Under the pieces are notes generated by a model. The model ran no database searches. It was not told the origin of the DNA and saw only the letters and a list, made by a program, of their open reading frames with translations. Shown here piece by piece: positions 56,494 through 64,000 of a stretch of 64,000 nt of DNA. Position 1 is the first letter of the stretch. The number at the start of each line of letters is the position of its first letter. The position numbers were made by a program, and so were the translations under genes. Source of the DNA: Aestuariirhabdus haliotis (GTDB lineage Bacteria > Pseudomonadota > Gammaproteobacteria > Pseudomonadales > Aestuariirhabdaceae); the NCBI RefSeq assembly GCF_023509475.1, contig NZ_JAKSDZ010000013.1, positions 1 to 64,000 of the forward strand, read 5' to 3'.

Positions 56494-57630
56494 CTATAAA
56501 GAACGAGCAATGATCTCTTTCATGATTTCGTTGGTTCCGGCATAGATCTTCTGCACCCGAGCATCGGCCCAGGCCCGTGCCACCGGATATTCCCACATAT
56601 AGCCAAAACCACCGTGCAACTGCAGACACTCGTCGATCACACGACACTGAACCTCAGTCGCGTGAAGCTTGGCTTTCGCCGCAGTAGGCACATCCAGCTT
56701 ACCTTCGACATGCAGCTCCAGACATTTGTCGACAAACACCTGAGCCACGGTCAGCTCGGTATCCATCTCAGCCAACTTGAAGCGAGTATTCTGGAAATGA
56801 GAAATACTCTTGCCAAAGGCCTGGCGCTCCTTCACATATTCACGGGTTTGCTCAAAAATCGACAGTGCGTTGGCAATCGCATTGACCGCTACTGACAGGC
56901 GCTCTTGCGGCAGCTCCTGCATAAGATAGATAAAGCCCATACCCTCACTACCTAACAGGTTCTCCTTGGGCACTCGAACATCCTGGAAAAACAGCTCAGA
57001 GGTATCCTGGGCTTTCATACCCACTTTTTCCAGATTATTACCCTTGGTAAAACCCGCCGTACCCGCTTCTACCAACAGCAAACTGGTGCCTTTGGCGCCT
57101 GCGCTCGGGTCGGTCTTTGCCACTACAACCACCAGCTCTGCCATCTGACCGTTGGTAATGAATGTTTTAGATCCATTCAGTACATATTCATCGCCGTCCA
57201 GTATGGCGGTCGTTTTAAGGCCCTGAAGATCCGAGCCGGCGCCCGGTTCCGTCATGGCAATGGCGCTGACCATTTCACCGCTGATCAATTTGGGCAGATA
57301 CTTTTGCTTCAACGACTCGGATCCATAGTTCAAGACGTAGGGCACCGAAATATCGGAGTGCAGACCAAAGCCAATGCCGGACAGTCCCAGCTTGGCAATC
57401 TCTTCATCGACGATAGCGTTATAGCGAAAATCCACCCCGACACCGCCATATTCTTCAGGCATTGTAGGGCAAAGAAAACCCTGCTCACCTGCCTTACTCC
57501 AAAGCTCACGGGAAACCTGCCCGTCCTTTTCCCATTGTGCGTGATGAGGAACGGCTTCTTGTTCGAGAAACTTGCGAACAGAGTCGCGAAAGAGCTCCTG
57601 ATCGGAGTCATAGACAGTTCTTGGGATCAT
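56494..57630 (-). CDS. Acyl-CoA dehydrogenase (LCAD-like)
   Basis: FAD-dependent enzyme for alpha,beta-oxidation of acyl-CoA thioesters. 378 residues from the ATG at 57630 (GAGG upstream); the longer frame to 57750 is non-coding in character. Family motifs are present: MTEPGAGSDLQGLKT (flavin site), LPQERLSVAV, and YVKERQAFGKSI. At the C-terminus the usual catalytic YEGT is YAGTNEIMKEI, as in long-chain/isovaleryl-type members, which place the catalytic Glu on a different helix. Chain-length specificity is not known. Confidence 0.93.
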   Translation of the reverse strand: MIPRTVYDSDQELFRDSVRKFLEQEAVPHHAQWEKDGQVSRELWSKAGEQGFLCPTMPEEYGGVGVDFRYNAIVDEEIAKLGLSGIGFGLHSDISVPYVLNYGSESLKQKYLPKLISGEMVSAIAMTEPGAGSDLQGLKTTAILDGDEYVLNGSKTFITNGQMAELVVVVAKTDPSAGAKGTSLLLVEAGTAGFTKGNNLEKVGMKAQDTSELFFQDVRVPKENLLGSEGMGFIYLMQELPQERLSVAVNAIANALSIFEQTREYVKERQAFGKSISHFQNTRFKLAEMDTELTVAQVFVDKCLELHVEGKLDVPTAAKAKLHATEVQCRVIDECLQLHGGFGYMWEYPVARAWADARVQKIYAGTNEIMKEIIARSL

Positions 57631-57780
57631 GGTTCGCCTCGGAATTATTAGTGTTATAGCTAAACAATGCGCTGCAATTGTGCTGCAAACGCCGTGGACC
57701 CTAGCACTATAACGGGCGACCTTAAGGAAAGGGCTGGCCAATCCACTCAATCTGATTGGCCATATAGATAGACGTCAGAC

Positions 57781-58881
57781 TCAGGCTTTGTGCTCGAGGG
57801 CGAGATATTCATGCGACTGCATCTCTTGCAGGCGGCTCTTGGTACGCTCAAACACGAACGCCAACTGGGTTCCGGTGTAAAGCTCTTCGACGGCCACTTC
57901 AGCCGAAATAATCAGTTTCACGCCACGATCATAAAACTCGTCAATCAAATTCACGAAACGTCTCGCCTGATCGTCCTGACCGCCATCCATCTGCGGCACA
58001 TCACTGAGCAGGATGGCGTGAAAAATTCGCCCCAATTCTATGTAATCGTTTTGGCTACGAGGACCATCACAAAGCTCGTCAAAGGTGAACCAGCCAACAT
58101 CATCACAGACTTGCACCGAGCAAATATCCCGCCCTTCAACTTGTAGCACCTCCCCCTGATGAACGTGCTGGGCATCAGGAGCCAGCTGTTCAAAACTGCG
58201 CTGCAGAGTTTCGTTCGCCGCCTCATCCAGTGGGAAATGGTAAATTTCCGCTTGCTCCAAAACCCGCAATCGATAATCGATGCCGCTATCGACATTAACG
58301 ACCTGGGTATACTGATTGATCAGATCAATTGCCGGTAAAAACTTGGCGCGTTGCAAACCGTCTTTATACAACTGATCAGGCACAATATTAGAGGTTGCGA
58401 CCAGAGTAACCCCAAGCTTGAAGAGCTCTTCGAACAACCCGGCTAAAATCATCGCATCGGTAATATCAGTCACGAAAAACTCATCGAAACAGATCACTCG
58501 AGCCTCACCCGCAAACCGCCGAGCCACGATAACCAGCGGGTTTTTCTCACCTTTAAGCGCCGTTAACTCATGATGCACCCGCTGCATAAAACGGTGAAAG
58601 TGAGTACGCATTTTCTGCTCGAACGGCAAACTGTCGTAAAAGGTATCAACCAGATACGTTTTACCTCGGCCCACTCCGCCCCAGAAATAGAGTCCCATCA
58701 AAGGCTCGGGATCGGCTTTCTTTAACAGGCCTTTTAGTAGCTGGCGTTTGGAAGGTTTGGAAGGGACAGCGACCAGATCATCGTACAATCGCTGTAGATG
58801 ACGTACGGCCTGTTCTTGTGAAGCGTCATGGGAAAAACCCTCACGCTGAAGATCTTGCTGATAACGTTCCAAAGGCGTCAT
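57781..58881 (-). CDS. zapE: Cell division protein ZapE (AFG1-like ATPase)
   Basis: AAA-type ATPase that acts at the Z-ring under stress in E. coli. 366 residues. Walker A GGVGRGKT at 68-75, Walker B VICFDEFFVTD at about 131-141, sensor-1 VATSN near 162, and an arginine-containing RFVNLIDEFYDRG segment near the C-terminus. It is divergent from zapG, as in E. coli. Confidence 0.95.
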   Translation of the reverse strand: MTPLERYQQDLQREGFSHDASQEQAVRHLQRLYDDLVAVPSKPSKRQLLKGLLKKADPEPLMGLYFWGGVGRGKTYLVDTFYDSLPFEQKMRTHFHRFMQRVHHELTALKGEKNPLVIVARRFAGEARVICFDEFFVTDITDAMILAGLFEELFKLGVTLVATSNIVPDQLYKDGLQRAKFLPAIDLINQYTQVVNVDSGIDYRLRVLEQAEIYHFPLDEAANETLQRSFEQLAPDAQHVHQGEVLQVEGRDICSVQVCDDVGWFTFDELCDGPRSQNDYIELGRIFHAILLSDVPQMDGGQDDQARRFVNLIDEFYDRGVKLIISAEVAVEELYTGTQLAFVFERTKSRLQEMQSHEYLALEHKA

Positions 58882-59358
58882 GACATTTCACCATTAACTC
58901 AGTAGCACCCGGGTCCGGGCTTCGGCTCTCGGCAGATCCATCTGCTCGGCTTTTCAGTGGGCGCACACTTTACCCGTCAGTCACTTTTTAGGCAAATAGC
59001 CCACCCCTCTGACTCGCATTATCTATATCTTGCTCCAGAACCGATTGAACTGTTTACGACCAATGGCTACTGCAGCGCTCAAGGTCTGCTCCTATACTCT
59101 GTTTTATATCGGTTGTCTTGATTGGGTCAGTAGCCAATCGAATGAGCGCACGCTGAACTCTCAAGGCAATTTATCGTCTGAATAATGGCTACAAATGTAT
59201 AACACAGCTTTACTCCCAGCCCTCTGTACAGTTGGGATAAAAGCCTTTAAGTTAAGGCCGTCGGGCGACTTCGCCCCTCCCCTTATTCCCCAGCAACAGG
59301 AACCGTCACGGCTCAGCGGGACAGTTTGTAAAGAAATCGGTTAGATCGAGGCATTAGC
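58882..59358. other. Intergenic region between zapE and zapG
   Basis: 477 bp without a gene. A promoter for zapE is proposed at 58967-58995. On the plus strand a small GC hairpin (GGGCG-ACTT-CGCCC, 59264-59277) lies about 80 bp before zapG. No convincing zapG promoter or small gene was found. Confidence 0.5.
58967..58995 (-). promoter_or_regulatory. Putative zapE promoter
   Basis: On the minus strand TTGCCT (58995-58990), a 17-bp spacer and TAAAGT (58972-58967), about 85 bases before the zapE start. Moderate sigma-70 match. Confidence 0.45.
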
Positions 59359-59826
59359 GTGGAAGATACCAACAGTTTATGGGTTTTAGGAACAATCGCA
59401 TTCGTAGGTGGCGTGCTCGCTGGCGCAGTACTCTACCATCTGTTTCGAACAGGTTCGTCGTCCAATACCCGTGTTGAAGAGCAACTCAGTACACTGGAAG
59501 TCCAGTTTAAAGATTATCAGGACAAGGTTTCTGATCATTTCAGTACCACCGCCCACCTGGTCAACAAAATGACCGAAAGCTACCGGGATGTCCATGAACA
59601 CCTGGCTGCCAGCTCTGAACATCTGTGCACCGATGAGGTGACCCGCCACCGGCTAAGCGATTCCCTACTCACCAGTAGTACATTGGCTGCCAACACCGAA
59701 AGCGATGGATCCCCGACTCCGCCTCTGGATTATTCCGATAGCAAGGGTACCCTGTCGGAAGAGTTTGGCGTCAAGAAGCAGAACCTGAGCGACTCCCAGG
59801 AGATCAAAGAAGAAAAACCGGCCTGA
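59359..59826 (+). CDS. zapG: Z-ring-associated protein ZapG (YhcB, DUF1043)
   Basis: Membrane-anchored protein that helps coordinate envelope growth and division. 155 residues: a membrane segment at about 8-28, a coiled coil at about 38-95 (VEEQLSTLEVQFKDYQDKV), then an acidic, flexible tail. The start codon is GTG. Position beside zapE is conserved. Confidence 0.92.
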   Translation: MEDTNSLWVLGTIAFVGGVLAGAVLYHLFRTGSSSNTRVEEQLSTLEVQFKDYQDKVSDHFSTTAHLVNKMTESYRDVHEHLAASSEHLCTDEVTRHRLSDSLLTSSTLAANTESDGSPTPPLDYSDSKGTLSEEFGVKKQNLSDSQEIKEEKPA

Positions 59827-59880
59827 TCGCTTAGCGCTTACTTTTTTAGCGCTGGCTGTGCTCCTGGCTCAACGTCTCAT

Positions 59881-59908
59881 CAGGGCGCCTGTTATTGGCG
59901 CCCTGTTT
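59881..59908. terminator. Terminator between zapG and MBL gene
   Basis: A perfect 9-bp stem (CAGGGCGCC / GGCGCCCTG) with a seven-base loop and a short T-run, between convergent stop codons. An AGCGCT repeat with a T-run lies just upstream (59832-59853). Confidence 0.75.
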
Positions 59909-59910
59909 CG

Positions 59911-60798
59911 TTAGGCCTCAGCTAACGATAAGCTACCAGGCTGATTAAGACGGTCTGTGACCGCAAACCGTCCTCGATCATCGGCCACAATCCTCGCGAC
60001 CATGCATTGGGGATCATGACTGAAGAACAACCAGCCATTACGCGCTTGCAGCCTTGACAGAAGTTCTGTTTTCTCGTCAATCAACAATTCGGCGGCGCGG
60101 TCGTAGCCCATGGTAATCGGCAAGTTAACCCAGGGGGTCGCCGGCACCAGATCCGCGCCATAAACCAAGGGGCCGGCGTCCGTCTCGATTTCAGCCAGCA
60201 ACATACCAGGAGTATGACCATCGCTGCGAATAAATCGGTAATCGTTGCCCAGCAGGCTGGAATACTCGCCTTCGATCAGCTGAAGCCGAGCAGAGGCTTC
60301 AAGCAACTCGATCAGCGCAGGAATATAGGAAGCCCGATCACGCAGGTGAGGCGATTTAGCCCGCAGCCATTGGTCGAAACCCGTCAGGTATGTGGCATTG
60401 GGGAATAGCAACCGAGGCGGTTCACCTTCCTTCCAGGCCGCCAGCAAACCACCCGCATGATCAAAGTGCAGATGCGACAACACCACAATATCGATATCCG
60501 CATCGCTAAGACCCCGTTCCGACAAAGCTTCCAGCAGACAATGCTGAGTTTCAACAACACCGTAACGCTGGGCCAGCTTCGGTTCAAAAAAAGCGCCGAT
60601 GCCGGTTTCCAACAGAATTCGGCGCACGCCTTGGCCGCTCTCCTCTTCCACCAACAAGGCATTACAGGCCAGCGGAATTCGGTTCAGCTCATCAACGTCA
60701 ACCCAGCGTGACCACAGCGCTCGAGGGGCATTGCCAAACATTGCGCCACCGTCCAGGCGCTGGGAGTTCCCCCGCAGGGCCGTAAGGGTTCTTTGCAT
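59911..60798 (-). CDS. MBL-fold metallo-hydrolase
   Basis: 295 residues. The metal-binding motif HLHFDHAGG (about 113-121), a downstream His in [10 protein letters not shown], and Asp in YGADLVPAT complete a two-zinc site. It resembles lactonase/quorum-quenching-type and YtnP-like members, but substrate is unknown. ATG at 60798 is chosen; GTG at 60810, overlapping the previous stop, is also possible and would add four residues. It starts next to the YaiL-type gene on the same strand. Confidence 0.85.
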   Translation of the reverse strand: MQRTLTALRGNSQRLDGGAMFGNAPRALWSRWVDVDELNRIPLACNALLVEEESGQGVRRILLETGIGAFFEPKLAQRYGVVETQHCLLEALSERGLSDADIDIVVLSHLHFDHAGGLLAAWKEGEPPRLLFPNATYLTGFDQWLRAKSPHLRDRASYIPALIELLEASARLQLIEGEYSSLLGNDYRFIRSDGHTPGMLLAEIETDAGPLVYGADLVPATPWVNLPITMGYDRAAELLIDEKTELLSRLQARNGWLFFSHDPQCMVARIVADDRGRFAVTDRLNQPGSLSLAEA

Positions 60799-60803
60799 TC
60801 CCT

Positions 60804-61355
60804 CTACCACATCAAATCATCGGGGATCTGAAAGTCAGCGTAGGGATCATCGGGATCGGGCTCTTCCTGGTTATTATCAGACTGAGACAGGATCGTTTCT
60901 GGCAAACGTTGGGCGATCTTATCCGCCGCACCAACAGGGATCAGTACAAATCGGTCGGCTAACTCTACGATAGCAAGTCGTCCACCCGATAAGGCTTTCT
61001 GCTGCATGGCATCGACTCCAATCTTTTTGATCTTGCCGGCCACGACAAAGTTGTAATCAATCTCGCCGGCAGGCTGAATGGCGTTCCGCTCGATGATCTG
61101 CTTAACCTGGGCCACCAGCTCTTTCTCTTTGCGCTGCTCTTCCCGTTTCAGGTTTGCTTCACGATCACGGAGTTTCTTTTGCTCGCGGGCCTGTTGCGCC
61201 TGCAGACGGGCTTCATCGACGGCAACCTCCTCACCTACTTTCTCGCTCTTGCGATTATCTCGAGCCTTGCGCTTATCGGCTTTCTGCGCCTGCTGCACCT
61301 GTTTTTTATTCACCAGCCCTTGTTTCAACAATTGGTCACGCAGCGATCCACTCAC
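60804..61355 (-). CDS. YaiL family protein (DUF2058)
   Basis: 183 residues. A short N-terminal [12 protein letters not shown], a long highly charged coiled coil (about 18-90, Lys/Arg/Gln/Glu), and a globular part that ends with the family hallmark [16 protein letters not shown]. coli YaiL is a nucleoprotein/polysome-associated protein of unclear role. The start is GTG at 61355 with GGGAGG five bases upstream; the open frame runs to 61466 but has no better start. Confidence 0.9.
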   Translation of the reverse strand: MSGSLRDQLLKQGLVNKKQVQQAQKADKRKARDNRKSEKVGEEVAVDEARLQAQQAREQKKLRDREANLKREEQRKEKELVAQVKQIIERNAIQPAGEIDYNFVVAGKIKKIGVDAMQQKALSGGRLAIVELADRFVLIPVGAADKIAQRLPETILSQSDNNQEEPDPDDPYADFQIPDDLMW

Positions 61356-61522
61356 AACAACCTCCCGAGTCAGGTTTGCCTTCAAAGGGCGACAGTGTAC
61401 CCAATTCCTCGCAACCCTGTCAGCCAAACCGGTCAGCCAACTCAAGCAAGTAGGTTTGCGATTCAACCGGCCTCTGTCATAGACTCCCCGGTTTGATATT
61501 GATAGACGCTGGAAGGATACCT

Positions 61523-62302
61523 ATGCTGGATTTGGCCAAAGGCGCTAATGCCTTTATTGCAGGCTTTGGGTTGTTAACCCGCCCCGGGTTACGCATCTTT
61601 GTTGTCGTGCCGCTGCTGATTAACGTCATACTGTTTTCGTTGCTAATCTACTTCGCTAGTGAGCAGTTTTCCGACTGGGTACAGATAGCCCTGAATTGGC
61701 TACCCGGATGGCTCTCATTTCTCGACTGGTTAATGTGGCCATTGTTTGCCCTGACGATCATCATCGTGCTGTTCTTCTCGTTTACCATCGTTGCTAACCT
61801 GATCGCCGCCCCCTTTAACGGACTGCTCTCGGAGGTGTGCGAACGCCAACTATTGAACGATCTTGGTGAAGCGGGACAAGACGTCCCCTTTAGCTGGAAA
61901 GAGTTGGGATTATTGGTGCCCAGAACCCTGGCCCGGGAGATCACCAAACTGCTCTATTTTGCGCCCCGCGCTCTGCTGCTGTTCATTATCAGCTGGATCC
62001 CCGTCATCAACCTGATAGCTCCTCTGCTCTGGGCGCTGTTCGGAGCCTGGACCATGGCCATCCAATACGTCGATTATCCTGCGGACAACAACAAGATGTC
62101 CTTTCGCGACATGTTGACCGCGCTGAAGCAACGTCGCTTTATGAGCCTGGGCTTTGGAGGGTGCGTCTCATTATTGATGCTGATCCCGATTGTCAATCTC
62201 TTGATTATGCCGGCGGCGGTTACCGGTGCTACCAAGCTCTGGGTGGATGAACGCCTGCAACGACAACAGAGTCAGACATTGGCTACACAAGCCCAAGCCT
62301 GA
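61523..62302 (+). CDS. cysZ: Sulfate transporter CysZ
   Basis: Inner-membrane protein that imports sulfate for cysteine synthesis. 259 residues (EI24/CysZ family), hydrophobic segments at about 20-45, 60-95, 140-175 and 200-230. The family's GFGLLTRPGLR and ANLIAAPFNGLLSE motifs are present. The ATG at 61523 has AAGGA six bases upstream and is preferred over 61493. No other sulfur genes are near. Confidence 0.9.
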   Translation: MLDLAKGANAFIAGFGLLTRPGLRIFVVVPLLINVILFSLLIYFASEQFSDWVQIALNWLPGWLSFLDWLMWPLFALTIIIVLFFSFTIVANLIAAPFNGLLSEVCERQLLNDLGEAGQDVPFSWKELGLLVPRTLAREITKLLYFAPRALLLFIISWIPVINLIAPLLWALFGAWTMAIQYVDYPADNNKMSFRDMLTALKQRRFMSLGFGGCVSLLMLIPIVNLLIMPAAVTGATKLWVDERLQRQQSQTLATQAQA

Positions 62303-62320
62303 TGACTGCCCGAAAACAAT

Positions 62321-62343
62321 AACGGCGCCAAATGGCGCCGTTA
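62321..62343. terminator. Hairpin between cysZ and OYE gene
   Basis: A perfect 9-bp stem AACGGCGCC / GGCGCCGTT with a four-base loop between convergent stop codons. The T-run is short. Confidence 0.7.
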
Positions 62344-62378
62344 TTCTATAAACCTGATGTTCTGGTCATTGTATCGAT

Positions 62379-63488
62379 CTAGACCAGCTCCATCAGCGCC
62401 TTGCGGCTGAAAGGAATAATATCCTGCTGACGACCTTCCCGTACCTTGCTGGCCCATTCACCATCCACCAGCAACGCACGACCAACAGCCACCAGGTCAA
62501 ACTCCGCCTTATTCAAGCGATCCACCAGACCATCGACCCCAGAAGTATCCGCCACCTTATCGGTATCGACCATATACTCGAGGAAATCGCTGTCCAGACC
62601 CACACTACCAACGGTGATGGTGGGCTTACCGGTCAGCTTACGGGTCCAGCCCGCCAGATTCAGATCCGAACCATCAAACTCGGGCAACCAGAAACGGCGC
62701 GTACTGGCATGGAAGATATCAACCCCGGCTTCGGACAGCGCCACCAGAAATTGCTCCAGCAACTCAGGCGTTTCGCATAGGCGCGCGCTGTAATCCTGCT
62801 GTTTCCACTGGGAATAACGGAACTGGATCGGATAATCGGGCCCCACTGCTTCGCGAACGGCTTTGACCAGTTCGAGGGCAAAGCGGCTACGGTTTTCGAA
62901 GCTGCCACCGTACTGATCCTGACGCTGGTTTGAGCCTTCCCAGAAGAACTGGTCGATCAGATAACCATGGGCTCCGTGCAGTTCGATCCCATCGAAACCA
63001 ATGCGCTTGGCATCGGCTGCGGCACGAGCGAAGGATGCGATTACTTCGTCGATATCGGCCTGGGTCATACCCTTAACGACCAGCTTGCCATCCTTCTCCT
63101 TGTCCATTGGGCCGTAACCCGGCACTTCGCCATCGGGTTCGGTACCCGGGCGCCTGACCGATCCGACATGCCACAACTGAGGGAAGATTTTGCCACCTTC
63201 AGCGTGTACCGCATCGACCACTTTTTTCCAACCGGCCAGCGCCTTCTCGCCATAGAAGTGGGGGACATTGGGATAGCCATTGGATGCGGGATGATCGATG
63301 ACCGTACCTTCGGTGACGATCAAGCCAACCGAGTTGGCCGCACGACGGCGATAATACTCAACCACAGCATCGTGGGGCACACCGCCCGGTGAAAAGCTGC
63401 GAGTCATTGGCGCCATAACGACACGGCTATTAAGTGCCAGGGGACCAAGCGTAATCGGCTCAAACAAAATATCGGTACTGGTACTCAT
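62379..63488 (-). CDS. Old Yellow Enzyme family alkene reductase
   Basis: FMN-dependent reductase (NemA-like) that reduces activated C=C bonds or nitro groups with NADPH. 369 residues from the ATG at 63488 (AAGGAG upstream). Flavin-site residues appear in VVMAPMTRS, FPQLWHVGSV, and the substrate-binding ELHGAHGYLIDQFFW. It may serve detoxification; it is not clearly linked to its neighbours. Confidence 0.93.
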   Translation of the reverse strand: MSTSTDILFEPITLGPLALNSRVVMAPMTRSFSPGGVPHDAVVEYYRRRAANSVGLIVTEGTVIDHPASNGYPNVPHFYGEKALAGWKKVVDAVHAEGGKIFPQLWHVGSVRRPGTEPDGEVPGYGPMDKEKDGKLVVKGMTQADIDEVIASFARAAADAKRIGFDGIELHGAHGYLIDQFFWEGSNQRQDQYGGSFENRSRFALELVKAVREAVGPDYPIQFRYSQWKQQDYSARLCETPELLEQFLVALSEAGVDIFHASTRRFWLPEFDGSDLNLAGWTRKLTGKPTITVGSVGLDSDFLEYMVDTDKVADTSGVDGLVDRLNKAEFDLVAVGRALLVDGEWASKVREGRQQDIIPFSRKALMELV

Positions 63489-63664
63489 CAAACACTCCTT
63501 CGGGGGTAAACAGGGGCAGAGCAAGTTCGGCAGAATTGATCGCCAAGCCTACTCAACATTGGGGCTACCATAAGAGGAGCCCGGCCAGTATTCAATCGAG
63601 AGCGGCCACTATCAACCGCCTGAATAGGGCTCTATAGCAGACGATTGTCTGAAATGGACGGAGA

Positions 63665-64000
63665 CTATCCCCAGTCGAGTATCACCTTGCCCGACTGGCC
63701 GCTGGCCATCACGTCGAATCCCTGCTGGAACTGATCGATCGGAAAATGGTGAGTAATGATGGGGGACAGATCCAGCCCGGACTGCAGCATCGACACCATT
63801 TTGTACCAGGTTTCAAACATTTCACGACCGTAGATACCCTTCATTACCAGGCCTTTGAAAATCACCTGATTCCAGTCAATCACCGTACCGCTGGCGGGGA
63901 TGCCCAATAGGGCGACTTTGCCGCCATGATTGAGGTTTTCCAGCATCTGGTTAAAGGCCTGGCCATTGCCGGACATCTCCAGCCCAACATCAAAACCTTC
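63665..64000 (-). CDS. tdh: L-threonine 3-dehydrogenase, C-terminal part (cut by window edge)
   Basis: The last 111 residues of a zinc-type alcohol-dehydrogenase family protein; the 5' part lies beyond the window. [40 protein letters not shown] (given as two 20-residue blocks) and [11 protein letters not shown] match Tdh closely, which oxidises L-threonine to 2-amino-3-ketobutyrate. The kbl gene would be expected further downstream on this strand but is not here; the OYE gene follows instead. Confidence 0.88.
   Translation of the reverse strand, partial: EGFDVGLEMSGNGQAFNQMLENLNHGGKVALLGIPASGTVIDWNQVIFKGLVMKGIYGREMFETWYKMVSMLQSGLDLSPIITHHFPIDQFQQGFDVMASGQSGKVILDWG

Overview
The window is a housekeeping stretch of a gammaproteobacterial chromosome. 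Gene order matches Pseudomonas and relatives: pepA-holC-unknown-valS; a complete division/cell-wall (dcw) cluster followed by lpxC, an M23 peptidase, secA, argJ and a Nudix gene; lpoA-yraN-SIS-BON; rplM-rpsI-petABC-sspAB; zapE/zapG. Base composition is moderate. A TRAP dicarboxylate transporter and a Na+/solute symporter suggest a marine or estuarine heterotroph. Species and genus cannot be read from the sequence. I see no phage, insertion sequence, CRISPR array, tRNA or defence island.

Layout. 1-14.8 kb: an unknown secreted protein, an RDD membrane protein, lptG/lptF (LPS export), pepA, holC, a low-complexity acidic protein, valS, a small Lys/Ala-rich protein, a CopD-like membrane protein, then dctPQM behind a consensus sigma-54 promoter. 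14.9-18.6 kb: a Pat-type lysine acetyltransferase/acyl-CoA synthetase fusion faces a histone-deacetylase-family hydrolase. 18.7-42.8 kb: twenty genes, all on the minus strand, running from mraZ to the Nudix/ThiE-like fusion. They cover peptidoglycan precursor synthesis (murE, murF, mraY, murD, murG, murC, ddlB), septation (ftsL, ftsI, ftsW, ftsQ, ftsA, ftsZ), lipid A (lpxC) and secretion (secA). A sigma-70 promoter overlain by 10-bp-phased MraZ boxes drives the start of the cluster. 43.1-47.8 kb: rnpB, rsmI, and the divergent envelope genes lpoA, yraN, a SIS-domain gene and a BON lipoprotein. 47.9-52.9 kb: sspB, sspA, cytochrome bc1 (petCBA), rpsI, rplM. 53-64 kb: a Tas-like aldo-keto reductase, a symporter translationally coupled to a phosphoesterase-like protein, an acyl-CoA dehydrogenase, zapE/zapG, an MBL hydrolase, a YaiL-type protein, cysZ, an Old Yellow Enzyme, and the 3' part of tdh.

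The observations most worth following up are: the symporter-coupled phosphoesterase homologue, which has lost most metal ligands and carries nine cysteines (54.2-56.4 kb); the Pat homologue that keeps a histidine where the E. coli enzyme has asparagine, next to a deacetylase; the sigma-54 promoter with two upstream dyads before dctPQM and a terminator after dctP; a hairpin with an identical seven-base loop at two distant intergenic sites; the 98-bp lpoA/yraN coding overlap; and the MraZ-box array whose last repeat doubles as the mraZ ribosome binding site. All assignments are by reading the sequence; no database search was possible.
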